From assembly GCA_013815385.1 (NCBI GenBank), contig JACDGL010000005.1, positions 62,001 to 126,000 of the forward strand: a stretch of DNA of 64,000 bases, given 5' to 3'. A model generated the notes under the pieces. That model worked only from the letters and a program-made list of their open reading frames with translations, made no database searches and was not told where the DNA came from. The translations under genes and the position numbers were made by a program. This stretch comes from Taibaiella sp. (GTDB taxonomy: Bacteria; Bacteroidota; Bacteroidia; Chitinophagales; Chitinophagaceae). Shown here piece after piece: positions 45,470 to 54,832 of this stretch. Positions within the stretch are counted from its first letter, which is position 1. Each line of letters opens with the position of its first letter.

Positions 45470-45910
45470 TTAGTCAGGTACAGACGCAACAAATGTGCCA
45501 TTTGCTATACGGGTAGAATCTTTGGTAACAAAGTTAAAAGTACCGTACATAAACCCGTACGAAACTTTGGTGAGCACTATCTGGCCCGATGTAGCCTGCG
45601 ATAGCGAGCCCGCACTGGTACCATACCACGCCAGTGTAGATGCGGTATCAATGGTATATAGCCCTGTGTTGCCTATATAGTTAAGGAAGTATAATTCTAT
45701 ATTATGCCCTGTTGCCAGGTCTACGCCGGTTATACGTATCTCCACACCGCTGGAAATGTGCCTCTGAGAAACAACCTGGCTAAATTGCTCCTGGTTAGCA
45801 TTTACCATGGCAGCCATTGTAGTGCTCACTTCTGTTTTTGTATCCTTATTGCAGCCTGCAATAAATAAGAGAGCGAAGATGATGGAGATGAAAAGGGTTG
45901 TGTGTTTCAT
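45470..45910 (-). CDS. Small lipoprotein, second of a tandem family
   Basis: A 146-residue predicted lipoprotein with a lipobox-like FIAGC ending near residue 20. It shares AAMVNANQEQFSQ, YIGNTGLYTID, ATSGQIVLTKVSYGFMYGTF and the ending NGTFVASVPD with its neighbours; it lacks the G of the usual ING motif. Function unknown. Confidence 0.75.
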   Translation of the reverse strand: MKHTTLFISIIFALLFIAGCNKDTKTEVSTTMAAMVNANQEQFSQVVSQRHISSGVEIRITGVDLATGHNIELYFLNYIGNTGLYTIDTASTLAWYGTSAGSLSQATSGQIVLTKVSYGFMYGTFNFVTKDSTRIANGTFVASVPD

Positions 45911-45992
45911 TGCAATGTAAAATGTGCTTTAAAGATAAGAACTCTTTTTATATAGCGGTATTAGTGCATGGCAATTAGCCGGAGTAATAATG

Positions 45993-46014
45993 AAAAAGCC
46001 GCCAGTAGGCGGCT
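45993..46014 (-). terminator. Terminator after the third lipoprotein gene
   Basis: AGCCGCC/GGCGGCT (45997-46003 with 46008-46014), loop of 4 bases, then TTTTT on the minus strand. It follows the stop at 46037, so 46037-46537 may be a separate transcript from the two genes below it. Confidence 0.8.
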
Positions 46015-46036
46015 ATAAAATGGTTATCGGTTATCC

Positions 46037-46537
46037 TTATTGGGGGATGCCTACATTAAAGTAGCCCGAAGTAATAGTTACAGAATCGGTTGTGAATTGG
46101 AAAGTGCCTTGTACATAATTGTAGTTGGTACCGGTAACTTTTATAATGCCCGATTTTGCTTTGTGCAAAAAGGGCGGCGTCAGCCCTATGCTGTATTGCG
46201 CCACATTATCGCCTGTATCCGTATTTACAATATTATAAGTGCCTATGCCTGTAAAATTCTTCATGGTCAGCACTATTTCCTGCAGCGATGAGTCTTTAGC
46301 GCTATGCACTATGTAATTAGCACCGAGCACTACCATTATTTGCTTGTGATGCGCCGTATCCGGTGCCAGGAATGCCGTACTACTGTGCGAACCCGAGTTG
46401 AAGCTGCTGCCATTAATAAGGGCCGAGAGCTGTCCGCCAGGGGCATTAGGTGGCGTACCATCATTGTTTTTATTGCACGCTGTCAGCGACAATACAAGCA
46501 TTGCCACTATAGGTATAAAGGGAATAATTCTTTTCAT
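46037..46537 (-). CDS. Small lipoprotein, third of a tandem family
   Basis: A 166-residue predicted lipoprotein (signal ending SLTAC near residue 21). Shared family features are SALINGSSFNSG, FTGIGTYNIVN, AKSGIIKVTGTNYNYVQGTF and the ending SGYFNVGIPQ. It is terminated by a strong hairpin (45993-46014) before the next paralog. Function unknown. Confidence 0.75.
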   Translation of the reverse strand: MKRIIPFIPIVAMLVLSLTACNKNNDGTPPNAPGGQLSALINGSSFNSGSHSSTAFLAPDTAHHKQIMVVLGANYIVHSAKDSSLQEIVLTMKNFTGIGTYNIVNTDTGDNVAQYSIGLTPPFLHKAKSGIIKVTGTNYNYVQGTFQFTTDSVTITSGYFNVGIPQ

Positions 46538-46611
46538 ACTGGATATTTACTGCGATAAAGATAACAAAACCCCATAATTTTTGCTATTCCCTATTAACGT
46601 ATATTTAAAGC

Positions 46612-48345
46612 ATGATAAAAATATATCTATCAGTTGCTTTATTATTTATTATAAGCAGCATTTCCTATGCACAGCAAATGCCTACGCCTTATGAAATTTC
46701 GGGTGGTACCCATACTGCTACTTATGCAGAAGCCATAGACTATTACAAGGCGCTGACAGGCAAGTACCCTGTTATAAAAATGGAAGAAGCAGGTCAGACC
46801 GATGCGATCTACCCGCTGCATGTAGTGTACTATAGCCGGGATACGGATTTTAATGTCAACGGCTGGAAGCAAAAAAATAAAATAGTGCTGCTCATCAACA
46901 ATGGCATACACCCCGGCGAGCCTGATGGGATAGATGCCTGCATGATGCTGCTGCGCGATGCTGCCGCAGGAAAGATAAAAATACCCCGCAATGTGGTATT
47001 GGCGGTAATACCCATCTACAATATTGGCGGAGCGCTGAACCGGAACAGCTACAGCCGCGCCAACCAGAATGGCCCTGAGGCATATGGATTCAGGGGCAAC
47101 GGGCAGAACCTGGACCTGAACCGCGATTTTATAAAGGCCGATGCAAGGGAATCGCGCTCGTTTGCGGAATTGTTTCACAAGCTGGACCCGGATATTTTTA
47201 TTGATAACCATGTAAGCGATGGCGCCGATTACCAGCATATAATTACCTTGCTGGCAACCCAGCACAATAAACTTGGCGGCGCTACCGGCAGGCTAATGGA
47301 TAGTACCATAGTACCGCTTGTTTATGAAAGTATGAAGCACCGCGGCTACGACCTGGTACCCTATGTAAACGATTTTGCCACCACTCCCGATCATGGGTGG
47401 ACGGCGTTTTATGATCCGCCCCGTTTCTCCAGCGGGTATGCGGTACTGTTCCAGACCATGGCATTTGTGCCCGAGACCCATATGCTGAAGCCCTACAGGC
47501 AAAGGGTGCAGGCCACCTATGCCTTAATGCAGTCTTTTATACAGATAGCCGCGCGGAATGCCGATGCGATAACTGCCGCGCGTACCAGCGACCGCAAGGC
47601 GCTGGAGCAGGCCAAGCGGCTGACCCTGCAATGGACAGCCGATACTACACGGTACAGGATGATACCCTTTAAAGGATACGAGGCAGGCTATAGGGCCAGC
47701 GCAGTATCGGGTAAGCCACGGCTGTATTACGACCACGACAAACCCTTTACGAAACAGGTGCCTTTTTATGATCATTTCGTACCGTCTTCATCTGTTACCG
47801 TGCCCTCGGCTTACCTGCTGCCGCAGGGGTGGAAGGATGTGGCCGACAGGTTGCGTATGAATGATGTGGTGTTAGCGCCTTTGGAGCATGATGTTACAAT
47901 ATATGTAACCGCCTATCATATAGATAAGTACGAGACCGTACCCCGGCCTTATGAAAAACATTACCTGCACCGCAACATCACCGTTACGCCCGAAAAGCAA
48001 ACCATAAAATTCTTGAGAGGTGATTACATTATAGCTACCAGCCAGCCTGCAAAACGGTATATAGTAGAAACCCTGGAGCCTACTGCCCCCGATGGTTTCT
48101 TTGCGTGGAATTTCTTTGATGCCATACTGCAGCAGAAGGAATATTTCAGCGACTATGTATTTGAAGACGAGGCCGAACGCCTATTGCAAAAAGACCCTAC
48201 CCTGCGTAAAAAGCTACAGGAGAAAATGCAAAGCGATACCACCCTGCGCAATAATGGCGCCGCACAGTTAGACTTCATCTACCGCAGCAGCCCGTATATG
48301 GAGCCGGGGTATATGCGGTATCCGGTATTTAGGGTGGAGGAATAG
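46612..48345 (+). CDS. M14-family metallocarboxypeptidase
   Basis: A 577-residue exported peptidase with signal peptide MIKIYLSVALLFIISSISYAQ. The M14 core is about residues 40-300: NNGIHPGEPDGIDA (HxxE zinc ligands), NGPEAYGFRGNGQNLDLNRDF (substrate arginine and Asn-Arg pair), FIDNHVSDGADYQH (third zinc histidine) and FVPETHML, where the Glu is the likely catalytic residue. The remaining 280 residues are strand-rich and of unknown fold. It probably trims peptides in the periplasm or at the surface; no T9SS domain is seen. Confidence 0.9.
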   Translation: MIKIYLSVALLFIISSISYAQQMPTPYEISGGTHTATYAEAIDYYKALTGKYPVIKMEEAGQTDAIYPLHVVYYSRDTDFNVNGWKQKNKIVLLINNGIHPGEPDGIDACMMLLRDAAAGKIKIPRNVVLAVIPIYNIGGALNRNSYSRANQNGPEAYGFRGNGQNLDLNRDFIKADARESRSFAELFHKLDPDIFIDNHVSDGADYQHIITLLATQHNKLGGATGRLMDSTIVPLVYESMKHRGYDLVPYVNDFATTPDHGWTAFYDPPRFSSGYAVLFQTMAFVPETHMLKPYRQRVQATYALMQSFIQIAARNADAITAARTSDRKALEQAKRLTLQWTADTTRYRMIPFKGYEAGYRASAVSGKPRLYYDHDKPFTKQVPFYDHFVPSSSVTVPSAYLLPQGWKDVADRLRMNDVVLAPLEHDVTIYVTAYHIDKYETVPRPYEKHYLHRNITVTPEKQTIKFLRGDYIIATSQPAKRYIVETLEPTAPDGFFAWNFFDAILQQKEYFSDYVFEDEAERLLQKDPTLRKKLQEKMQSDTTLRNNGAAQLDFIYRSSPYMEPGYMRYPVFRVEE

Positions 48346-48428
48346 GGGATTTAATGACGATTTTTCAGTGGAAGAGAAGAGCGATATGATATGTGATCAT
48401 GGCTATTGTTTCCATAATAAGATAACCA

Positions 48429-49733
48429 CTATTGTTTAGTAAATTCCTTTACTGCATAGCCATTAATTTTTATAAAGTACACACCTGATTGGAAAGATTT
48501 AATATCCAACTTAACGTGTTGTGTTTGATTATAGAATTGTTTATAAACTATCTTACCTATAGTATTTGTTATCATAATGGATTCAATTTTCCCGCTACAC
48601 GTAATATTTATCTGATCATTTGTAGGATTGGGGAATATTTGAATGTCATTTATTAGATTGACATTATTTACGACAGAAGAATTAAAGGTTACTTCCCTCA
48701 CTCTTAAATTGTAAAAATCAGCGATATATATATTTCCAATGGAATTAACAGCAATTCCATTTGGTGAAGAAATGCTTGCCAATAGCGCTGATCCCCCATC
48801 ACCACTATATCCAAATGAACCATTTCCAGCAACAGTACTAATAATCCCCGATGCATCAATTTTTCTTATTGAATGATAATCTCCAATATAAATATTTCCT
48901 TTGGAGTCTAATGCTACATCAATTGGAGAACTTAATTCAGCATGAATAGCTACCCCTCCATCGCCACTATACCCTATAACCCCCGTACCAGCAATGGTGT
49001 TAATTTGTCCGTATTTGTCAATTTTCCTAATAACAACATTCTGATTATCAGCAATAAAAATATTTCCCAGCGAGTCAACACGTATTCCTGTCGGTAAATT
49101 TAATTTAGAATTTATTGCTGGTCCACCATCCCCACTATAACCAGACGATCCAGTACCAGCAATCGTAGAAATTATACCAGAGTTATCTACTTTACGTATT
49201 GTATGATTAACTTCATCCGCTATATATAAATTATTTTCTTTATCGACATCAATACCAGAAGGAGAAGCGATTTGTGCTAATTTTGCTGATCCGCCATCTC
49301 CACTATATCCTGAAATTCCACAGCCCACTATAGTATTAATTATTCCAACTTTATTTATCTTACGAACTCTATAATTAAGAAGATCTCCGATGTAGATGTT
49401 ACCGCTATCATCCGAAGCAATATCCGATGGAGAATTTAATGATGCATTAATTGCAGGTCCACCGTCACCGCTAAAACCTTTAATTCCATTTCCAGCAACA
49501 GTCGTAATAATTCCATTAATATCAATTTTTCTAATAGCATTATTATATTGGTCAGCTATATAGATATTCCCTGTCTTGTCAAGGCGTATTCCCGTTGGAC
49601 CGTATAAGGTTGCATTTATTGCTGGGCCACCATCTCCCGTATACCCTTTATGGCCATTCCCTGCTATAGTAGTTATAATCTGTGCAGACGCACCAGTACA
49701 GATAAACAATAATAGAAATAATAAGCGGAGCAT
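48429..49733 (-). CDS. Six-repeat NHL-type propeller protein with T9SS sorting domain
   Basis: A 434-residue secreted protein. After a signal peptide (ending TGASAQ) come six NHL-like repeats of about 56 residues, each with T(I/V)AGxGxxGYSGDGG, then a GNIYIADxxNxxIRKI core, enough to close a six-bladed propeller. Residues from about 362 form a T9SS sorting domain (IQIFPNPTNDQINI and GVYFIKINGYAVKEFTKQ). The gene is visibly A+T-richer than the M14 gene next to it. A perfect -7 box TAACTTTG (49746-49739) ends 5 bases before the ATG. Ligand unknown. Confidence 0.88.
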   Translation of the reverse strand: MLRLLFLLLFICTGASAQIITTIAGNGHKGYTGDGGPAINATLYGPTGIRLDKTGNIYIADQYNNAIRKIDINGIITTVAGNGIKGFSGDGGPAINASLNSPSDIASDDSGNIYIGDLLNYRVRKINKVGIINTIVGCGISGYSGDGGSAKLAQIASPSGIDVDKENNLYIADEVNHTIRKVDNSGIISTIAGTGSSGYSGDGGPAINSKLNLPTGIRVDSLGNIFIADNQNVVIRKIDKYGQINTIAGTGVIGYSGDGGVAIHAELSSPIDVALDSKGNIYIGDYHSIRKIDASGIISTVAGNGSFGYSGDGGSALLASISSPNGIAVNSIGNIYIADFYNLRVREVTFNSSVVNNVNLINDIQIFPNPTNDQINITCSGKIESIMITNTIGKIVYKQFYNQTQHVKLDIKSFQSGVYFIKINGYAVKEFTKQ

Positions 49734-49831
49734 ATAATCAAAGTTACATATAAAGATTACTCCTTCACCACCTTGCCCAATAAGTTGATAATTGATAATG
49801 GATTACCTTTAAAAATCTAAAACGCTGGATA

Positions 49832-50359
49832 ATGAGATACTTTATTGTAATAATGCTGGTCTTCTTACTTAGCTGTAAAAAAAACAATATAGTTACCGAT
49901 GGATTACCACCAATAACGCAGAACGGGCGCAATACTTTAGCCTTTTTATTAAATGGCAATCCATTTGTTTATCAGGATTATGCAAGTTGGAATACTCCTT
50001 ATGGAATTTTAATTGACAATGATCCCGCAGAAGGACCCCATTTTACCATCTTTGGCTTTAATGCTAATAATGCTAAACATAAGGATGATTTCACTATGTG
50101 TGTTAGAACATCTTCTCCTGTTGTGATTGGTATGAAATATTATTTTACCAGTATTCCTTTCGGGCAAAACCAATCCGGGTATGTGGATTATCCAATTAAT
50201 ACTTCTTATGGTGTTCCTTACACCTTTGATACAACCAAATCATATATTGTATTTGCCAGGTATGATACTATCGTTGCCGGTAAGTTCGTAGCCTTTGGTG
50301 CGAATAGTTCTATTGATACAATAAATATTTCTAAAGGCTTCTTTGACATAAAACTTTAA
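49832..50359 (+). CDS. Lipoprotein related to the tandem DUF6252-like family
   Basis: A 175-residue predicted lipoprotein: signal ending LLSC (about residue 15), then RNTLAFLLNGNPFVYQDYASW, and an ending VAGKFVAFGANSSIDTINISKGFFDIKL. The LLNGNPF start and the SKGFFDI end correspond to the ING..F start and SGTF end of the three paralogs at 45-46.5 kb. It is divergent from the NHL protein and A+T-rich like it. Function unknown. Confidence 0.7.
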   Translation: MRYFIVIMLVFLLSCKKNNIVTDGLPPITQNGRNTLAFLLNGNPFVYQDYASWNTPYGILIDNDPAEGPHFTIFGFNANNAKHKDDFTMCVRTSSPVVIGMKYYFTSIPFGQNQSGYVDYPINTSYGVPYTFDTTKSYIVFARYDTIVAGKFVAFGANSSIDTINISKGFFDIKL

Positions 50360-50467
50360 TACACGAAAAGAATAAATAGGTTGGTGTCTTATAACCATCC
50401 CTTCCAACCCTAAACAGAATGTGCATATCTTCTTTTGGAAAACCGCTTGCGTCTATGTTATCTTGCA

Positions 50468-50725
50468 ATGGGTACAAGCTCTTTGAAATATAGCATAGAA
50501 AAGCATTTTAGTTGGGGCAAAAGTCGCGCAGATAATTTGACCATTATCACATCAGCTAATTCTATAATGGAAGGTAATGTGACATTATGTAACATTACAG
50601 AATATCGCATAACGCAATGTAATAAGGGGTTACGGGATATAAATGTAACACAACCTCCCAATAAAAAAGTTCTTGGGAGTGTTACCTTACCTCCTCAAAA
50701 GATGATTTTTAGCTTTTACTTTTGA
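50468..50725 (+). CDS. Doubtful small reading frame carrying an NVTLCNITE element
   Basis: 85 codons from the ATG at 50468 (96 from TTG 50435) in the 466-base gap 50,360-50,825. The only recognised part is NVTLCNITEYRIT, nearly the same as NATLCNITENAIT in the terminase-like protein at 17734-18717, with the same reading frame and 34 of 38 identical bases. Later N/S-V-T motifs (DINVTQPP, GSVTLPP) follow. It may be a decayed relative of that gene or a real small protein. A 7-bp hairpin lies at 50655-50661/50673-50679. Confidence 0.35.
   Translation: MGTSSLKYSIEKHFSWGKSRADNLTIITSANSIMEGNVTLCNITEYRITQCNKGLRDINVTQPPNKKVLGSVTLPPQKMIFSFYF
50576..50613 (+). repeat. 38-base element shared with 17,963-18,000 (opposite strand)
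   Basis: The stretch matches the minus strand of 17,963-18,000 at 34 of 38 positions, including 22 identical bases in a row around GACATTATGTAACATTAC. The core is an imperfect palindrome, TGTnACAT-T-ATGTnACA. Both copies encode the same peptide frame. Confidence 0.75.
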
Positions 50726-50825
50726 ATCATTTCAAACGGATATAACAAAATTATAATTTCAGTTTTAAGGCAGGGAATGTATAATTTTGCAAACTTTATA
50801 GTTTAGTAAATAAGTATCGTAAAGG

Positions 50826-52379
50826 ATGGCATTGCTGGGAAACATAATAGCACGTTCACTAAAAATAAGAAAACAGTTCACACCACCTGTGGCTACACCA
50901 CAGGTATACCAGCGCCATACGCTCAGGCAACTGCTGGAGCGCAGCCAGTACACCGCATTTGGTAAGCAATATGGCTTTGCAGACATGCTGGGCCAGGACC
51001 TGGACCCGGTAAAGAGCTTCCGCAAAAATGTACCCGTGCATACCTATGACAATATGCATAGCGAATGGTGGTACCGGTGCCAGCTTGGCGAGGAGAATGT
51101 AACATGGCCGGGCAAGGTGAAATATTTTGCCCTTAGCTCCGGCACATCAGAATCTGCCAGCAAGCATATACCTGTAACCCAGGATATGATAAAGTCTATA
51201 AAGAAGGTCGGGTTCAAGCAGCTCTACAGCCTGGCCAACTACAAGATACCCAAGGGCGCGTTTGGCAAGGGTATACTCATGCTGGGGGGTACTACATCAT
51301 TATTTGAAAAAGGCGAATATTACGAAGGGGATATGAGTGGCATCAGCGCCAAGAATATGCCCCGCTGGGTATCGAACCTGCTGTACAAACCCGGGCAAAA
51401 AATATCGAAACGCCCTAAGTGGGAAGACCGCATAAAGCTGATAGTACGCAAGGCCCGCCAATGGGATGTAGGCACCGTATGCGGGGTACCTGCATGGGTG
51501 CAGATAGTGCTGGAAGAAGTAGTACGGTACCATAAGGTAAAGAACATACACGAAATATGGCCTAACCTGGGCATCTATATACACGGCGGCGTTGCCTTTG
51601 AGCCCTACAAGGAAAGCTTTAAAAGGCTGCTGGGCAAGCCCATCACCTATATAGAAACGTACATGGCTTCTGAAGGCTCTTTCGGCTTCCAGGCCAGGCC
51701 GGGCGGCGGCATAAAGCTGGTGCTGAACGCTGGTATCTTTTTTGAGTTCATCCCCTTTACTGCCGAGAATTTTGATGAGGATGGCAACGCGCGCAAAAAT
51801 CCTAAATCGGTATTGGTGCACGAGGTAAAGGAAGGTGTGGAATATGCTGTGATGCTGAGCACTTGCTCGGGCGCGTGGCGTTATATAATAGGCGATGTGG
51901 TCCGCTTTACCAATGCCGCTGAGTACGAAATAGCTATAGTAGGGCGTACCAAGCAGTTCCTGAGCATGTGCGGCGAGCACCTGTCTGTAGATAATATGAA
52001 CAAGGCTATAGATACAGTAGCTAAGAAACTGAAAATAACCATTCGCGAGTTTACAGTAACCGGGTGCAAGCATGAAAACCTTTTTGCCCACCACTGGTAC
52101 ATAGGCTGCGATGACGGTTGCACCAATGCAGCAGAAATAAAAACGCTGCTGGACGAGACCATCTGCGAAATAAATGATGACTATGCAGTAGAGCGTACAT
52201 CGGCACTAAAGGAGATATTTGTACAGATACTGCCCAGTAATGTATTTTATGACTACATGCGCTCAAGGGGCAAAGAAGGCGGCATGAACAAATTTCCCCG
52301 TGTACTGAAGGGTACACAGCTAAAAGAATGGGAAAGTTATCTAAGCAAGAATAAGGTGCAGGCGCTATCTGCTATCTAG
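50826..52379 (+). CDS. GH3-family acyl-adenylate synthetase-like protein
   Basis: A 517-residue member of the GH3 family, named after plant auxin-conjugating enzymes. The ATP motif is YFALSSGTSESASKHIPVT near residue 101, then HGGVAFEPYKESF, IETYMASEGSFGFQ and the lid region GDVVRFTNAAEYEIAIVGRTKQFLSMCGEHLS. Bacterial members are poorly understood; the fold predicts adenylation and amino acid conjugation of a carboxylic acid. A perfect -7 box TAATTTTG lies at 50782-50789. It is not in an operon; its stop is 19 bases from the convergent kinase gene. Confidence 0.9.
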   Translation: MALLGNIIARSLKIRKQFTPPVATPQVYQRHTLRQLLERSQYTAFGKQYGFADMLGQDLDPVKSFRKNVPVHTYDNMHSEWWYRCQLGEENVTWPGKVKYFALSSGTSESASKHIPVTQDMIKSIKKVGFKQLYSLANYKIPKGAFGKGILMLGGTTSLFEKGEYYEGDMSGISAKNMPRWVSNLLYKPGQKISKRPKWEDRIKLIVRKARQWDVGTVCGVPAWVQIVLEEVVRYHKVKNIHEIWPNLGIYIHGGVAFEPYKESFKRLLGKPITYIETYMASEGSFGFQARPGGGIKLVLNAGIFFEFIPFTAENFDEDGNARKNPKSVLVHEVKEGVEYAVMLSTCSGAWRYIIGDVVRFTNAAEYEIAIVGRTKQFLSMCGEHLSVDNMNKAIDTVAKKLKITIREFTVTGCKHENLFAHHWYIGCDDGCTNAAEIKTLLDETICEINDDYAVERTSALKEIFVQILPSNVFYDYMRSRGKEGGMNKFPRVLKGTQLKEWESYLSKNKVQALSAI

Positions 52380-52398
52380 ATGGTTGCCCGTTGCAGGT

Positions 52399-53391
52399 TT
52401 AAAGCAGTTGCATGCTTTCCTGCTGCAGCAGTTCCTTATTGACCGGCACTACCCCTACCTCCTCGCACACCAGCCCCCCTGCGATATTGGATATTTCCGC
52501 CATCAGCGCAGCATCTTTGGTAATGGCATATACCATAGCCGCCGTAGCTATCACTGTATCACCAGCACCTGATACATCGGCAATATTGCGTACGTGCGTG
52601 GGGAATATAGCTGATGCAGCGCCATCATTAAAATAGACACCCTTTTCGGAAAGTGTAATGAAGGTAACCGAGTGCTGCAAGGTATTTTTCAGTTGGTTGT
52701 GTACCATATCCAGTTCCTGTAGCGTTACACTTTCCAGCGGTATGTTCAATGCCTCCCGCACCTCTTTCAGATTGGGCTTAAAGATGGCAACATCCTTATA
52801 AGACAGGAAATTTTTCTTCTTGGGATCTACCGCGGTAACGATACCTATCTCTTTACAATGTGCGGTTATCCGGTCTATCACATTCTGTTTGAGCACCCCT
52901 TTGTTATAATCTTCGAATAGGAGCACATCCGGCTTTTCGCGCTGCAAAAAGCGCAGCACCATATCTATAAAAGGATGCTCCTCTTCGAGGTACAGGTCGT
53001 CTGTTATTTCATCATCAAGGCGCAGCATGTGCTGGCCACGGCTGATGACGCGGGTCTTGGTAGTAGTAGGGCGTTGGCTGCTCATTACCATCAGGCTGCT
53101 GTCTATGCCTGCATCGGCCGCCAGTTTCCTCAGCAACTGGCCATCTGCATCATTGCCTACCACACTGGCCATAGTAACCTTAGCGCCCAGGGCTTTGCAG
53201 TTAAGCGCTACATTAGCCGCACCGCCCAGCCTGCTCTCTCGCTTGTTAAGGGTAACCACCGGTACCGGCGCTTCGGGTGATATACGCTCCACATCGCCCC
53301 ACCAATAGTTATCCAGCATTACATCGCCAACCACCACCACATGCAGCCGCTCCATTTTATTAAATACCTGTGCCAGTTCTTCCTTATTCAT
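52399..53391 (-). CDS. PfkB-family heptose-7-phosphate kinase (RfaE1/HldE-N-like)
   Basis: A 330-residue sugar kinase most like the RfaE domain 1 that makes D-glycero-beta-D-manno-heptose 1,7-bisphosphate for LPS. Signatures: VVVVGDVMLDNYWWGDVERISPEAPVPVV, RLGGAANVALNCKALGA, LLFEDYNKGVL, VDPKKKNFLSYKDVAIFKPN and the catalytic DVSGAGDTVIATAAM. The cytidylyltransferase half of HldE is absent, so it is a stand-alone kinase. The ATG overlaps the end of the upstream permease by 8 bases, suggesting translational coupling. The heptosyltransferase at 62611 would fit the same pathway. Confidence 0.88.
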   Translation of the reverse strand: MNKEELAQVFNKMERLHVVVVGDVMLDNYWWGDVERISPEAPVPVVTLNKRESRLGGAANVALNCKALGAKVTMASVVGNDADGQLLRKLAADAGIDSSLMVMSSQRPTTTKTRVISRGQHMLRLDDEITDDLYLEEEHPFIDMVLRFLQREKPDVLLFEDYNKGVLKQNVIDRITAHCKEIGIVTAVDPKKKNFLSYKDVAIFKPNLKEVREALNIPLESVTLQELDMVHNQLKNTLQHSVTFITLSEKGVYFNDGAASAIFPTHVRNIADVSGAGDTVIATAAMVYAITKDAALMAEISNIAGGLVCEEVGVVPVNKELLQQESMQLL

Positions 53392-54805
53392 TTGCTCCGC
53401 GCTTTTGCAGTATGTAGTATATAGGTATGCCTATCAGCACTATTATGAGCCCGGGCCATGTATAAGTTGGCTTATACAGCAGCAGCACGACGCATATAAA
53501 GGCAGCTACGATAATATAAATAAGCGGTATCACCGGGTAGCCAAATGCCTTATACGGGCGTGGCATATCAGGCTGGGTTTTTCTTAGCTTAAAGATGCCG
53601 GCTATAGTAAGTATGTAGAAGAGCAATACAGTAAAGATGATAAAATCGAGCAGGTTGCCATATTGCCCACTGATGCACAGCAGCAATGCCCAGATGCATT
53701 GCATCCATAAGGCCTTGGCAGGTACGCCTTTATTATTCAGCTTTTTTGCCGCAGGAAGGAAGAGCCCATCATTGGCCATAGTATAGTAAACGCGGGCGCC
53801 GGATAGTATAAGGCCATTATTACAACCAAAAGTGGAGATCATTATCATTACCGCTATGATGGTAGTGCCTGCCGCACCAAATATATTAAGCGATGCAGCC
53901 ACTGCTACCCTGTCTGCCGGGGCGTGGGCTATGTCAGTAATGCTCATTACATTCAGGTACATCAGGTTCATAGATACATACAGCAGTGTTACTACCAGTG
54001 TACCTATGAAAAGGCTGAGGCCTATGTTGCGTTCAGGGCGTTTTATTTCCCCGGCTATAAATGTTACATTATTCCATGCATCGCTGGAGAAAAGGGCACC
54101 TACCATTGCCACACAAAGCGATACGATCAATGTGCCGGTGGTTAACCCTTCGTGCAATATGGAGCCGGCGGTAAATGTGATTTTCTTTGCTGCCCATGCC
54201 CCTGACCAGTTATTTTGCCATATAGCATGGTTCTTTACGAATATAAAGCCAAAGATGATGAGCGCAGCCATAGCCGCTATCTTGGCAAATGTGAAAAAGA
54301 ATTGTATCCACTTACCGCTTTTAACCCCCTGTGTATTAATGAACGTGAGCAGCACTATGATCCCTACACCTAATAGCTGGGCCGCGGAGATATGAAAGCC
54401 ATCCTTAACACCCATTAGCAAATGCTCGTCGCCTAATGCGGGATTAAGATAACCGGTGAATTTACCAAATGCCACCCCTACAGCCGCAATAGTACCTGTT
54501 TGTATTACCGCAAAGAATGACCATCCGTAAAGAAAGCCATACATTTTGCCAAAAGCCTCGCGCAGGTATACGTACTGGCCGCCGGCCTTGGGATACATGC
54601 CGCTTAGCTCCCCATAACTTAGTGCTGCAGCCAAAGTAATAAAGCCCGAAACGAGCCAAACCACTATGAGCCAGCCCGCGCTCCCAACATTGCGCGCTAT
54701 ATCAGCGCTGACAATGAAAATGCCGGAGCCGATCATGGAGCCTATTACCAACAGCGCCCCATCTAATAATGTAAGTGTTCGGTGAAAAGAAGGCTTATTT
54801 TCCAA
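53384..54805 (-). CDS. APC-family amino acid permease
   Basis: A 473-residue transporter with about 12 transmembrane helices. The APC signature begins at helix 1 (LDGALLVIGSMIGSGIFIVSADIARNVGS) and continues with GGQYVYLREAFGKMYGFLYGW. The sequence resembles LAT/serine-threonine exchanger-like bacterial members; the substrate is unknown. The first codon must be TTG 54805, since the next in-frame Met is residue 23, inside helix 1. That TTG lies in a hairpin arm (54804-54817 pairing with 54822-54834), which could affect initiation. Confidence 0.9.
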   Translation of the reverse strand: MENKPSFHRTLTLLDGALLVIGSMIGSGIFIVSADIARNVGSAGWLIVVWLVSGFITLAAALSYGELSGMYPKAGGQYVYLREAFGKMYGFLYGWSFFAVIQTGTIAAVGVAFGKFTGYLNPALGDEHLLMGVKDGFHISAAQLLGVGIIVLLTFINTQGVKSGKWIQFFFTFAKIAAMAALIIFGFIFVKNHAIWQNNWSGAWAAKKITFTAGSILHEGLTTGTLIVSLCVAMVGALFSSDAWNNVTFIAGEIKRPERNIGLSLFIGTLVVTLLYVSMNLMYLNVMSITDIAHAPADRVAVAASLNIFGAAGTTIIAVMIMISTFGCNNGLILSGARVYYTMANDGLFLPAAKKLNNKGVPAKALWMQCIWALLLCISGQYGNLLDFIIFTVLLFYILTIAGIFKLRKTQPDMPRPYKAFGYPVIPLIYIIVAAFICVVLLLYKPTYTWPGLIIVLIGIPIYYILQKRGANE

Positions 54806-54832
54806 GTAGTTATATTTTCAGAAATATACTAC

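Noticed and set aside
46642-47265. A 207-codon frame on the minus strand
   Set aside because: Shadow of the M14 peptidase, which has all catalytic motifs.
48429-49733. CRISPR-like array, because of regular repeats
   Set aside because: The repeats are about 168 bases long, in frame, and encode NHL propeller blades.
51300-52094. A 264-codon frame on the minus strand
   Set aside because: Opposite the GH3 gene; no motif and atypical residues. The GH3 protein is complete on the other strand.
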